A stretch of DNA of 54,916 bases from Candidatus Uhrbacteria bacterium RIFOXYB12_FULL_58_10 (GCA_943359455.1 CALRHL010000004.1:1-54916), one strand, 5' to 3'; counted from the first letter of the stretch, positions 24,685-32,963 are shown. Program-made: numbers and translations. Notes: generated by a model from the letters alone, not told the origin.

Positions 24685-25631
24685 ACAGGAAGCTCCACAC
24701 GCATCGTTGTGCCTTTTCCCTGTCGACTTTCAAAAGTCATCTGACCTCCAAACTCCCTCACAATCGCCTGCGACAGGGTGAGCGAAATTCCAGATCCATC
24801 CACCCACAAGTCAGACGCATTGCTCGCACGATAAAAAGGCGTGAACATGGCGGCTTGTTCTGGTTCCGGGATGCCAATCCCTTGGTCTTTGATCGTGATG
24901 ATAATCTTTTTTTTTTCTTGATCAACGTTAAGGCTCACCACAACTTTCTTCCCGATCTTGGTATACAAAATCGCGTTTGCAAGTAAGGCGTCAAGAACTT
25001 GATGAATGCGATTTGCGTCACAACGAATAGATGGAGATACAGTGAGTGGACGATTCCAAACGAGCGAAATCTTTTTTCGTCTCGCTTGTACGGCCCAACG
25101 ACCGAGCGACTCATCGATGAGCGGAACGATTTCACACACCTTGAGCTTCACACGAAGCTTTTCACCCTTCAACACTCCAAGCGTATCTTGTAAAATCAAC
25201 GTTCGATTCAAAACATCAACCGCAGCGTGTTCAAGGGTATCGAGTAACTCACGTTGCGCGGTGGTGAGACGCCCTGCCTCCTCGTTTTTGAGCATCTCTG
25301 TTGACCATCGAATTTCATTCAGAGGTGTGCGAAGCGTGTGCGCAATTCGCATCATAAAATTATGCAAGTTCGCCGCGGATGTTTCTGCTTGTCGTTCGCA
25401 TGTACTTACTTCGTCTTCAATATGTCGCGAAGCTTGGTAGGCAGCAAAAATTCCACCAAATGAAACGAAAAGACAAATGAGCGTGAGAATGATGACTCCT
25501 GTGGCGGCAGAGGTCACCACGGTTGCGGCAACCATAGACATCACAATGGCGAGAAGACCGCACAAAACATACGCCGTTGCCATGCGTTTTCGAATCACCC
25601 CAATGCGTTTCCATTGTCCCCCTCCTTGCAT
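24654..25631 (-). CDS. membrane histidine kinase, C-terminus completed by a MITE
   Basis: A 325-aa sensor kinase: two transmembrane helices (about residues 17-40 and 44-66) with almost no extracytoplasmic loop, then the H box IAHTLRTPLNE (His 98), N box RIHQVLDALLANAILYT, G boxes DQGIGIPEPE and GSGISLTLSQAI. The small loop suggests sensing in the membrane or cytoplasm. The last ten codons (IPSPINASV and stop) are encoded by the end of the MITE at 24525-24684, so the original C-terminus was replaced after the catalytic core. It probably phosphorylates the two single-domain receivers that follow. The start at 25631 is uncertain; an ATG at residue 17 is possible. Confidence 0.88.
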   Translation of the reverse strand: MQGGGQWKRIGVIRKRMATAYVLCGLLAIVMSMVAATVVTSAATGVIILTLICLFVSFGGIFAAYQASRHIEDEVSTCERQAETSAANLHNFMMRIAHTLRTPLNEIRWSTEMLKNEEAGRLTTAQRELLDTLEHAAVDVLNRTLILQDTLGVLKGEKLRVKLKVCEIVPLIDESLGRWAVQARRKKISLVWNRPLTVSPSIRCDANRIHQVLDALLANAILYTKIGKKVVVSLNVDQEKKKIIITIKDQGIGIPEPEQAAMFTPFYRASNASDLWVDGSGISLTLSQAIVREFGGQMTFESRQGKGTTMRVELPVIPSPINASV

Positions 25632-25664
25632 AGATACATAAAATTATAGCATGATGAAGAAAAT

Positions 25665-26441
25665 ATGTCTGGTTTTCTTCTTATCGACAAACCCGAAGGA
25701 ATGACTTCTCACGACGTCGTGAGTCGTATTCGACGACTGGCAGGTGAAAAACGTGTTGGTCATGCCGGGACACTCGATCCGTTTGCAACGGGGTTGCTTA
25801 TTGTTGGTGTTGGACGAGTCGCCACACGAGAGTTTTCGAAGTTAGTTGGGTTAGATAAGGAGTATGAAGCAGAGTTTGTCCTCGGGGCAACGAGTGATAC
25901 AGATGATCGGACCGGCGTCATTGCGAGCTCCGAAGGAGCGCGGCAATCCACCGAGAGATTGCTTCGCTCCGCTCGCAATGACGAAGTGGCAAACCATATC
26001 ACGGACACAGTGAAACAATTCACTGGCCCAATCCAACAAATCCCCTGCACCTACTCAGCGATCAAAATCAACGGAAAAAAAATGTACGAAGCCGCCCGCG
26101 CTGGAAAACCTCTCGAAGCCAAACCCCGCTCCGTCACCGTCTACTCCTTCGAATTGATTGAATCTATCCAGGACGATGCGGGGTCAAGGGACCCCGCCTA
26201 TATTCGTTTTCGAATCCACTGCTCTTCCGGAACCTACATCCGTGCCCTTGCTCGCGATCTCGGACAGATTCTCAAAACAGGCGGATATGTCCAGGAACTA
26301 CGTCGAACCGCGGTTGGACCATTCCGAATCGAACAATCCACAGCCCTGCGCGACCTCACCCCAGAAACCATCCAGCAAGCAATTTTGCCTATAGAAACCA
26401 TCTTGTCACAGATCCCTTCATCTGCTACTGTATCTTCGTAA
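25665..26441 (+). CDS. truB: tRNA pseudouridine-55 synthase
   Basis: A 258-aa enzyme making pseudouridine 55 in the T-loop of tRNAs. The N-terminal signature LLIDKPEGMTSHDVV, the catalytic Asp in GHAGTLDPFATG, YEAEFVLGATSDTDD, IPCTYSAIKINGKKMYEAAR and CSSGTYIRALARDLG identify it. Two in-frame inserts are palindromes: 25917-25982 (22 codons, IASSEGARQSTERLLRSAR, in the loop after the TDDRTG motif) and 26178-26197. Both fall in loops where length varies, so activity is probably kept. It is the first gene of the plus-strand block with rny and HU. Confidence 0.95.
   Translation: MSGFLLIDKPEGMTSHDVVSRIRRLAGEKRVGHAGTLDPFATGLLIVGVGRVATREFSKLVGLDKEYEAEFVLGATSDTDDRTGVIASSEGARQSTERLLRSARNDEVANHITDTVKQFTGPIQQIPCTYSAIKINGKKMYEAARAGKPLEAKPRSVTVYSFELIESIQDDAGSRDPAYIRFRIHCSSGTYIRALARDLGQILKTGGYVQELRRTAVGPFRIEQSTALRDLTPETIQQAILPIETILSQIPSSATVSS
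25917..25982. repeat. REP-like palindrome in frame in truB
   Basis: GTCATTGCGAGC (25917-25928) and its exact reverse complement GCTCGCAATGAC (25971-25982) bound 66 bp, exactly 22 codons. The ATTGCGAG...CTTCG...CTCGCAATGA family also appears in an intergenic copy at 36399-36432. Confidence 0.85.
26178..26197. repeat. small GC palindrome in frame in truB
   Basis: GCGGGGTC and GACCCCGC arms around AAGG. It encodes AGSRDPA within a loop of TruB. Confidence 0.65.
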
Positions 26442-26604
26442 CTCAGAATCCTTCAGATTTGATACCGTAGCAGGCGTCCCTATGACTTTTCGCTTGATTT
26501 CGCCTTTTTTCCTCGTTTATTCTCTGTCTCATAAGCGACAGACTGTTTAACGTTGATCAAAACGCTACTGTTTCCTTCTGGAGATAACCATCTCGAGAAA
26601 TTTT

Positions 26605-28164
26605 ATGTTCGCGTATCTCCCCCATCTTATCGTCGCCCTCCTCGCTGGAGTCGGAGCCGGATATGTCATCCGTAAGCAGGTCGCCGCTCGCTCAACATCC
26701 GATGCAGAAGGTCGTGCAGAAAAAATTCTGCACGAAGCCAAAGAAAAAGCACAAGAAACGTTGAACGAAGCAAAAAATAAGCATCAGGAGTTGCTTTTGG
26801 ATGCAAAGGATAAATCGCTTAAAGTAATGGAGGAGTCGAAGCGTGAAGAACAAACCAGGCGTCTAGAACTTACCGAAATGCAAAAACGTTTGGAAAAGCG
26901 TGAGACGATGTTTGATACGAAGCTGATTGAAATTGAAGATAAAAAAAATCTCCTTGAGACGAAAGAGAAGCAGATCGAAGATGCGAAAGGGGAAATTCAA
27001 TTGATTCGCCATGAACAGGCAAAGAAATTAGAGGAAATTGCGGCGCTGACAAAAGAACAGGCTGAGGAGAAACTCATGGCGGAAGTAGAAAAAATTTCTT
27101 CAGAAGCGCTCATGAGTCGGCTCAAAAAAATGGAGCAGATTGAGGAGGAAGAGGTCGAAAAACAGTCACGTAAACTTCTTTCGCTTGCCATCACACGATT
27201 TGCCTCCACACAATGTGTCGAGACGACGACGACAGCCGTTGAACTTCCTTCCGATGAAATGAAGGGACGTATTATTGGAAAAGAAGGTCGCAACATCAAA
27301 GCGATCGAAATGGAGACAGGGACGGAGATTATTGTTGATGATACTCCTGGAGCGATTACGATTTCTGGTTTTTCTCCCATTCGCCGACAGGTTGCCAAAC
27401 GTGCGCTTGAGGCATTGATCAAGGATGGACGCATTCATCCAGCTCGCATTGAAGAATCGGTCGCGGAAGCAAAAAAAGAACTGGCAACGGAAATCCGCAA
27501 AGCAGGCGAAGAAGCGCTCGCGACACTTGGAATTCCTGTCGGATCAATCGATCCAAAGCTCGTTTCAATTCTTGGACGTTTGAAGTTCCGCACGTCGTAC
27601 GGTCAGAACGTTCTGCAACATTCCATTGAGGTAGCGCAATTGTCCGCGATGATGGCTGAAGAACTCGGAGCGGATGTGTTTGTCTGTAAAAAAGGCGGGT
27701 TGTTTCATGATATCGGAAAAGCAGTCGACCACGACATGGCCGGCGCGCATCCAGAAATTGGCTACAACATCATGAGAAAGTTCGGATTTCCAGAAGAACT
27801 CGCCTACCAGTCGATCGCTCATCATGAAGACAAACCACGCACCGTTGAAGGAGCGATCGTAAAAGCCGCCGATGCCATTTCTGGTTCACGTCCTGGCGCA
27901 CGCAAAGCATCATTCGAACAGTTCATTCAGCGCATGGAAGAGCTCGAACGCACCGCATCTTCATTTGATGGTGTCGAAAAAGTGTACGCGATCCAAGCTG
28001 GTCGCGAAGTGCGCGTATTCGTCACCCCAGAACGTATCGACGATCTCACCGCATTCAAACTCGCTCGCGATATTGCAAACAAAATCGAAGCAGAGTTGAA
28101 CTACCCAGGAGAAGTTCGTGTCACTGTGATCCGTCAGACACGTGTGGTAGAATACGCTAGATAG
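26605..28164 (+). CDS. rny: ribonuclease Y
   Basis: A 519-aa endoribonuclease that starts mRNA decay. It has one N-terminal membrane helix (about residues 5-22), a long coiled coil (about 35-195, rich in Glu, Lys, Ala), a KH RNA-binding domain with IGKEGRNIKAIE (about 225), and the HD domain with HSIEVA, FHDIGKAVDHD and the later AADAISGSRPGAR. Length and order are typical. It lies 160 bp after truB; that gap holds no gene. It should be the central nuclease for the leaderless and large RNAs of this cell. Confidence 0.97.
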   Translation: MFAYLPHLIVALLAGVGAGYVIRKQVAARSTSDAEGRAEKILHEAKEKAQETLNEAKNKHQELLLDAKDKSLKVMEESKREEQTRRLELTEMQKRLEKRETMFDTKLIEIEDKKNLLETKEKQIEDAKGEIQLIRHEQAKKLEEIAALTKEQAEEKLMAEVEKISSEALMSRLKKMEQIEEEEVEKQSRKLLSLAITRFASTQCVETTTTAVELPSDEMKGRIIGKEGRNIKAIEMETGTEIIVDDTPGAITISGFSPIRRQVAKRALEALIKDGRIHPARIEESVAEAKKELATEIRKAGEEALATLGIPVGSIDPKLVSILGRLKFRTSYGQNVLQHSIEVAQLSAMMAEELGADVFVCKKGGLFHDIGKAVDHDMAGAHPEIGYNIMRKFGFPEELAYQSIAHHEDKPRTVEGAIVKAADAISGSRPGARKASFEQFIQRMEELERTASSFDGVEKVYAIQAGREVRVFVTPERIDDLTAFKLARDIANKIEAELNYPGEVRVTVIRQTRVVEYAR

Positions 28165-28242
28165 TGCTATACTCAGAGAAATAAGACGATGGCTGTGGAT
28201 CTTCCGTAGTTCCGTAGCTGTCTGTAGGTTCGTATCAACATT

Positions 28243-28527
28243 ATGAACAAAGCAGAACTTGCGATGCGGATTGCGGACCGACTTGGATTGTCCAAGAAAG
28301 TCGGCGAAGATGTTATTGAAACGTTTGAGGACATTGTCACCGCCACACTCGTTTCTGGTGGCGAAGTCACAATCGCCGGTTTCGGCACCTTCTCCGCCCG
28401 CGTCCGCCAAGGCCGCATGGGAGTGAATCCACAACGCCCAACAGAAAAAATCCAAATTCCATCTGTCACCGTGCCGAAATTTAAGGCAGGCAAGGCGTTA
28501 AAAGACGCACTAAAAGGTAAGACATAG
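28243..28527 (+). CDS. hup: HU/IHF-family DNA-bending protein
   Basis: A 94-aa nucleoid protein: N-terminal helices (MNKAELAMRIADRLGLS), the saddle GGEVTIAGFGTFSARVRQGR and the DNA-intercalating arm around VNPQRPTEKIQIPSVTVPKFKAGK. The tip has NPQRP in place of NPQTG, a common variant. It follows rny by 78 bp and ends in a strong terminator (28541-28569). It would act as homodimer, with no partner gene visible. Confidence 0.95.
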   Translation: MNKAELAMRIADRLGLSKKVGEDVIETFEDIVTATLVSGGEVTIAGFGTFSARVRQGRMGVNPQRPTEKIQIPSVTVPKFKAGKALKDALKGKT

Positions 28528-28540
28528 CGCCAAAAATAAA

Positions 28541-28569
28541 ACGCGAGAGATCAGCTCTCGCGTTTTTTT
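28541..28569 (+). terminator. intrinsic terminator of the HU gene
   Basis: ACGCGAGAG/CTCTCGCGT stem with a 5-nt loop followed by seven T. It overlaps the end of the convergent TrmB-type gene by 2 nt. Confidence 0.93.
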
Positions 28570-29344
28570 ATTTGCTTGGTATTTTTGCAGATATCCAGAG
28601 AAGATCGAATGTGGATCTCAGGGTAACAGCAATATCACCACTGGCAACGAGGATAACAGAGTTTTCCTTACGAGTCGTAATGAAGGCAACTTCATTTCCG
28701 AAAACAAGAATCGTTGCGGGAAGTTTCACGGATGAAGACAAATATCGAGACTCACGCAATTGATAAGCATCGGTTGCAACGACTTTTTTTGTTTGGGTAT
28801 TTTCCGGAAGCAACTGTCGACTCTTGATCCCAAGTTTCATGCGAGTCGCGACAACATGCTTGATCAGATATTCTTCACGGACATATTCACGCATGCCAAT
28901 TGCACTTGTCAGTAAACAATACTCTTTCACGCCGGAATGAAATAACTTCTGCCAAAACTGTCGAAATCCATCTGTTCCTTCATACATCGTTACTCCTGCA
29001 GATTCACCTGTCGTTGCACAAAGAGATTCCAAATCCGGCAAAATTTCCCGAAAAGTTTTTTCTCGATCTTCTAATCGTTTCAAGAACGTTGCGGGTGGCT
29101 CCGCAGCATATTGTGTACGACCTTTTACTTTGCGCAACCGAAAAAATCCGCGCCGACACAAGTTTTCAAGAATCGGGTAGAGGGTCGTCCGTGGCAACTC
29201 TGTGTGACGAGAGAGCTCAAGCACCGTTATCGACCCTGCTTGCAACCCAGCAAGATAAATCGTGGACTCTTTATCGTCAAACCCATACGAAATAAGTGCT
29301 TCACGAACACGTCGATGATCTTTCATACGCATATAGTTCACCAT
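28568..29344 (-). CDS. TrmB-family transcriptional regulator
   Basis: A 258-aa protein with an N-terminal winged helix-turn-helix (DDKESTIYLAGLQAGSITVLELSRHTELPRTTLY is the recognition region, about residues 22-55), followed by a short coiled coil and a C-terminal domain of about 150 residues that may bind a ligand, as in TrmB sugar-responsive regulators. An inverted repeat at 29373-29413 between this gene and the divergent DUF3307 gene is a candidate operator. The start is uncertain among three close ATG codons. No sugar genes are near, so the regulon is unknown. Confidence 0.82.
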   Translation of the reverse strand: MVNYMRMKDHRRVREALISYGFDDKESTIYLAGLQAGSITVLELSRHTELPRTTLYPILENLCRRGFFRLRKVKGRTQYAAEPPATFLKRLEDREKTFREILPDLESLCATTGESAGVTMYEGTDGFRQFWQKLFHSGVKEYCLLTSAIGMREYVREEYLIKHVVATRMKLGIKSRQLLPENTQTKKVVATDAYQLRESRYLSSSVKLPATILVFGNEVAFITTRKENSVILVASGDIAVTLRSTFDLLWISAKIPSK

Positions 29345-29372
29345 ACCATGCCAGAGATGAAAGACGAATTGT

Positions 29373-29413
29373 TGTCGAAAAAACCGACAGATCCTCTAGG
29401 CAGGTTTTCGACA
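29373..29413. promoter_or_regulatory. inverted repeat, candidate operator
   Basis: TGTCGAAAAAACC (29373-29385) and GGTTTTCGACA (29403-29413) are inverted copies with two extra A in the left arm. They lie between the TrmB-type regulator and the divergent DUF3307 gene, and a weak promoter for the latter overlaps the right arm. Confidence 0.45.
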
Positions 29414-29456
29414 GATGGTAGTGTACTGGTAGATCCTTCACCATAGGAGGTGGATC

Positions 29457-29813
29457 ATGGAACGTCTCTTCCTACTTGTCGGAACGCATTTCCTTGGCGA
29501 CTTCCCTTTCCAGAGCGACTGGATGGTGAACTTCAAGGGAAAAGACTTCGTAATCACGGTCGACGACAAAAAGAAACTCGTCGCCAGATGGCCCGAAGTG
29601 CTGTTCTACCATGTCGCGGTGTACGTCTCAACGATGTACCTGTTCATGCGCGTGTGCGGCTACCACCCAACAGCACAAGGTGTTGCTGTCGATGCGGTAA
29701 CCCACTACTTCATCGACATCCTCAAATGTCGCGGGGTCATCCGGTGGATCTGGCTCGACCAGCTGTGTCATCTCACCGTTCGCACGAGCTTGTGGTATGT
29801 GGGGTGGCTGTAA
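29457..29813 (+). CDS. DUF3307-family small membrane protein
   Basis: A 118-aa protein with the DUF3307 pattern: THFLGDFPFQSDWMVNFK at the N-terminus, a central helix with FYHVAVYV, VTHYFIDILK and the C-terminal WLDQLCHLTV. The conserved His and Asp residues lie in hydrophobic helices. The family function is unknown to me. A strong Shine-Dalgarno (AGGAGGTG, 5 nt before the ATG) and a terminator (29827-29876) support expression as a single gene. Its codons are more GC-rich than those of its neighbours, like the other orphan units. Confidence 0.8.
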   Translation: MERLFLLVGTHFLGDFPFQSDWMVNFKGKDFVITVDDKKKLVARWPEVLFYHVAVYVSTMYLFMRVCGYHPTAQGVAVDAVTHYFIDILKCRGVIRWIWLDQLCHLTVRTSLWYVGWL

Positions 29814-29826
29814 GGAAAATCTAAAA

Positions 29827-29876
29827 GCGGCCCGACTCACCGGGCCGCCTGCCTCGTTCGACGGGGCTCTTTTTTT
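29827..29876 (+). terminator. double-hairpin terminator of the DUF3307 gene
   Basis: GCGGCCCG/CGGGCCGC is followed by a second stem GCCTCGT/ACGGGGC with a 3-nt loop and a run of eight T after TC. Confidence 0.88.
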
Positions 29877-30420
29877 ATTCGAATTGGAACGATGGCAACA
29901 CTCCTTCAAACGCTGATTCTTGATTCAAAAAGACAGACACGATAATCGTTGAACCGTTTGTGTCAAACAAATAGTGCGTTTTATCCTGTTTCATCTCCGT
30001 CGTACTTGTCACTTTTTTCATGGCGATTCCGTTCACGGTCACATCCTCCACATTCGTCACCTTTACCGCTCCATTTGGATTTGTCGCTTCTAAAGAAATT
30101 TTGAATCCGTCGGCGGTGATCGCAGGTGTTACCGCGTAAAAATACGCGATCGTCGTCGGCTTCGTGTCCATCACGATATCACGCAAGGAAACGAAAAAGT
30201 CAACATTCATTCCCAAGTAGTCCGTCGCCCGCGTTTCGTCGGTGCGATTATGCACATCCATGGATTTTGGATAATCAAATCCAAATCCATACTGCGAGTT
30301 CTGATACCCTGTCGACTGTTCTGTTTCCGCTGGCGCCGTCGATGGTGACAGTGGGAAGCTTCTGCAGCCGAAACCAGCAACAGCAATAAGAGATAAGCTA
30401 GCGAGCAAATGTTTCAACAT
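29875..30420 (-). CDS. lipoprotein of unknown function
   Basis: A 181-aa protein starting MLKHLLASLSLIAVAGFGCRS: a signal peptide ending in a lipobox-like GFGC, so it is probably lipidated and held on the outer face of the membrane. The mature part (YGFGFDYPKSM...) resembles the short beta-rich domains common on cell-surface lipoproteins of such bacteria, but I cannot name a family. The start at 30420 overlaps the proS end by 23 nt; the frame's earlier starts lie wholly in proS and give no signal peptide. Confidence 0.78.
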   Translation of the reverse strand: MLKHLLASLSLIAVAGFGCRSFPLSPSTAPAETEQSTGYQNSQYGFGFDYPKSMDVHNRTDETRATDYLGMNVDFFVSLRDIVMDTKPTTIAYFYAVTPAITADGFKISLEATNPNGAVKVTNVEDVTVNGIAMKKVTSTTEMKQDKTHYLFDTNGSTIIVSVFLNQESAFEGVLPSFQFE

Positions 30421-31663
30421 ACGAGACAATATCAGTGAGTGTAACAAGTTTTGATTCTGTTGACGCACGCTCTTTCCATTCGATAGATGACTGCGCGAGT
30501 GATTTTTCAGAAACAACAAGTCGAAGTGGCATCCCGAGCAAGTCCGCATCAGCAAATTTTTCTCCAGCAGAAACTCCGACACGATCATCCCAGAGAACTT
30601 CAACTCCCGCACGAGTTAGTTGATCGTACAAATCTGTCGCAGACTGTTGAACGCGTTCATGCACCGCCACATCTTTTGAACCAATCGACACAACATGGAC
30701 CGCAAATGGAGCGACAGACTTCGGCCAAATAATGCCACGTTCGTCATGAGACACTTCGACAATCGAACCCATGAGACGCGACATGCCAATTCCATAACAA
30801 CCCATCCAGACTTTTCCTTGTGTTCCATCTTCGAGCGTTACCGTGAATCCAAAATCATCCGCAAAGCGCGTTGATAATTTGAAAATATTTCCAACTTCGA
30901 TTGCCTTTGTCTCGATAATTTTTCCATCACACTTCGGACAGATGTCCCCATTCTTCACCTCAGCAATTTCACGATTCACCGCCCAGCGACATTTGTCACA
31001 AACGTAAATCAGATCTTCACCGTATGGTGTTACAACTTGATACTCATGACTGTACTTTGAAAACACTCCTCCAGATGCTTCCGTCTTGATTGCATCGAGT
31101 CCCATGCGGTTAAACAGATGGGTGTATTGTTCGGCAACGGTGTCGTAGTACGTTTCTAGATCTGCTTCTGACCTGTGGAACGAATACATATCCTTCATCG
31201 AAAATTCGCGACCTCGAAGCAATCCAGATTTTGCACGCGCCTCATTGCGAAATTTGTCCTGAATTTGATATGCCGAACAGGGCAAATCTTTGTACGATTT
31301 CACAAACGCTTGCACAAGCGGCGTGACGACTTCCTCATGCGTTGGACCAAGCGCAAACTCTTTGTCCCCTGCCCCCGTGAGTTTATACAACACATCAATC
31401 GAATCCCAACGCTTCGTCGTTTCCCACGGTGCTTTCGGAATCAAGGCAGGCATGAGTACTTCCTGTCCTCCAACCATATTCATTTCTTCGCGGACGATCG
31501 CTTTGATTTTGTTGAGAACACGCAGTCCAAGCGGCAAAAACGTATAAATGCCCGCCGCAAGCTGATTTACAAATCCACCCTGAATAAGCAACCGCGCATT
31601 CGTCGAATCTGCATCCGCTGGAGCCATTTTGTTGGTTTTCGCAAAAAGGTGAGAATACTTCAT
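30398..31663 (-). CDS. proS: prolyl-tRNA synthetase, short form
   Basis: A 421-aa class II synthetase for tRNA-Pro. The bacterial-type start KYSHLFAKTNKMAPADADS, motif 2 (FRNEARAKSGLLRGREFSMKD), and motif 3 (GIGMSRLMGSIVE) are present, then the anticodon-binding domain. The usual INS editing domain (about 180 residues between motifs 2 and 3) is missing; the gap has a short zinc ribbon, CDKC...CPKC. This organism would therefore lack INS-based clearance of Ala-tRNA-Pro unless a separate YbaK-type protein does it; none is in the window. It overlaps the lipoprotein gene downstream. Confidence 0.95.
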   Translation of the reverse strand: MKYSHLFAKTNKMAPADADSTNARLLIQGGFVNQLAAGIYTFLPLGLRVLNKIKAIVREEMNMVGGQEVLMPALIPKAPWETTKRWDSIDVLYKLTGAGDKEFALGPTHEEVVTPLVQAFVKSYKDLPCSAYQIQDKFRNEARAKSGLLRGREFSMKDMYSFHRSEADLETYYDTVAEQYTHLFNRMGLDAIKTEASGGVFSKYSHEYQVVTPYGEDLIYVCDKCRWAVNREIAEVKNGDICPKCDGKIIETKAIEVGNIFKLSTRFADDFGFTVTLEDGTQGKVWMGCYGIGMSRLMGSIVEVSHDERGIIWPKSVAPFAVHVVSIGSKDVAVHERVQQSATDLYDQLTRAGVEVLWDDRVGVSAGEKFADADLLGMPLRLVVSEKSLAQSSIEWKERASTESKLVTLTDIVSYVETFAR

Positions 31664-31686
31664 ATCGCACGGATCGTATCAAACCC

Positions 31687-31715
31687 TTGATCAATCTTCA
31701 AGTATTTGATAGAGT
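31687..31715 (+). promoter_or_regulatory. promoter of the 164-aa/33-aa unit
   Basis: TTGATC (31687-31692), 17 bp, TAGAGT (31710-31715). A moderate match, with the expected start near 31722. Confidence 0.55.
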
Positions 31716-31736
31716 CTCTCCACGAAAGGAGTGCTA

Positions 31737-32231
31737 ATGCTGCTGCTCATTCTATTCCGTTGCACAGCTGGTGATGACGACGAAACGTGGCCAATAGATG
31801 AAGAAATGGCTGCACTCGAAAAAGAGATTCCCTTCAACCTCCGGACCGTACAAACATGTGCGGTTTTGTCGGAACACTCACCAACATTTCCGGAGCGACT
31901 TGTCTTTTTGTACAAGCTCGACGGAAAAGGCATTGATGCGCAGGCTGAACTGATTGCAGTGACAACAACGCGATTGCGCTGTGGAGAAGTTCATCTCGCA
32001 TTAAAACCTGGAAAAGAAGGGACGAACGTGATGATGGATTTCATGTCGCCGAAAGATCCAGTCGTCATCGACGAACTGCGCATCTATCCGCGTCTCACCA
32101 ATTGGTCTGAACAAGATCCGTACGCTGTCGCGAAAGAGACTCATATTCCATGGAGCGATTACGTCTTCCGAGTGAACCAGATCGCACCTGCAACTGACGA
32201 TGTCTCTACAATCCTCGTGGGACAACAATGA
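31737..32231 (+). CDS. 164-aa protein of unknown function
   Basis: I do not recognise it. The N-terminus is a short hydrophobic stretch ending in Cys (MLLLILFRC), which is too poor for a confident lipoprotein signal. The remainder is acidic and beta-rich with repeated segments ending in DDVSTILVGQQ. The ATG at 31737 is chosen because AAAGGAG (31725-31731) lies 5 nt before it; a GTG two codons upstream overlaps the Shine-Dalgarno. Its TGA overlaps the ATG of a 33-codon ORF (ATGA), and the two end in one terminator, forming a small independent unit between proS and tsf. Confidence 0.72.
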   Translation: MLLLILFRCTAGDDDETWPIDEEMAALEKEIPFNLRTVQTCAVLSEHSPTFPERLVFLYKLDGKGIDAQAELIAVTTTRLRCGEVHLALKPGKEGTNVMMDFMSPKDPVVIDELRIYPRLTNWSEQDPYAVAKETHIPWSDYVFRVNQIAPATDDVSTILVGQQ

Positions 32232-32329
32232 TCATCGAAATAATCATGAACTTCTTTCAACGACTGTGTGGCTTCCCTAATTACGAGCCGATCTACGAAG
32301 CACCACCAACTCAAAAACGCACCGACTAA
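32228..32329 (+). CDS. 33-aa miniprotein, translationally coupled
   Basis: Too short for usual gene calling. The ATG overlaps the TGA of the 164-aa gene in an ATGA junction. The peptide begins MIIEIIMNFFQRLCGF, an amphipathic helix that could attach to the membrane, then has NYEPIYEAPPTQKRTD. The stop codon lies in the loop of the terminator. The coupling and the amphipathic N-terminus favour a real small membrane-associated protein, but no homolog is known to me. Confidence 0.55.
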   Translation: MIIEIIMNFFQRLCGFPNYEPIYEAPPTQKRTD

Positions 32330-32343
32330 CGTGCGTTTTTTTC
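32313..32343 (+). terminator. intrinsic terminator of the 164-aa/33-aa unit
   Basis: AAAACGCAC/GTGCGTTTT stem with an 8-nt loop and a T-run of seven. The stop codon of the miniprotein is in the loop. Confidence 0.9.
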
Positions 32344-32354
32344 TTATCGTCTTC

Positions 32355-32942
32355 CTATCCAATCATGAATCGCGAGAATCGACTCACTTGGATATTTTCA
32401 CCAATCGTTGCAACTTTTCCTTTGATGAACTCGTCAACGGTCTTGTCTTCGTCTTTAATGAACGCCTGCTCGAGCAGACAAATATCGCTGTAATATTTGT
32501 TCAACTTACCTTCGACAATTTTTTCGACAATCTCTGCGGGTTTCGCTTGCTCAGCCATTTCTGCGCGAAATAATTCTTTTTGCTTTTCAATCAGATCCAC
32601 AGGAACGTCTTCGCGTTTTACATAGAGTGGGTCAGAAGCAGAAATGTGCATCGCGATATCATGGCACATCGCGATAAATCCTTCGGTGCGTGCAACGAAG
32701 TCCGTCTCACATAACACTTCAACCATAGCCCCGAGTTTCGCGTTGCCATGTAGGTACGCATGCACACGACCTTCTTTGGTCGCGCGTTCCGTTTTCGAAG
32801 CTGCTTTCACGAGCCCTTTCACTCGTAATGCATCCGCAGCTGAAGCGAGATCACCATTCGTTTCTTCTAAAGCACGCTTGGCATCCATCATGCCTGCACC
32901 GGTCATTTCGCGAAGTTGAGAAACAAGTTTTGCGTCAATCAT
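32355..32942 (-). CDS. tsf: elongation factor Ts, short form
   Basis: A 195-aa guanine-nucleotide exchange factor for EF-Tu. The N-terminal UBA-like domain LVSQLREMTGAGMMDAKRALEE and the core KEGRVHAYLHGNAKLGAMVEVLCETDFVART with the EF-Tu-contacting TDFVA are intact. It is much shorter than the E. coli protein (about 280), as is common in bacteria with a single core subdomain. It follows rpsB by 21 bp, the usual rpsB-tsf order. Confidence 0.96.
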   Translation of the reverse strand: MIDAKLVSQLREMTGAGMMDAKRALEETNGDLASAADALRVKGLVKAASKTERATKEGRVHAYLHGNAKLGAMVEVLCETDFVARTEGFIAMCHDIAMHISASDPLYVKREDVPVDLIEKQKELFRAEMAEQAKPAEIVEKIVEGKLNKYYSDICLLEQAFIKDEDKTVDEFIKGKVATIGENIQVSRFSRFMIG

Positions 32943-32963
32943 AGAAAAAGGAGCGTTAGTTGT

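Noticed and set aside
26442-26604. A small RNA or gene between truB and rny
   Set aside because: No promoter-terminator pair and no ORF with a start signal.
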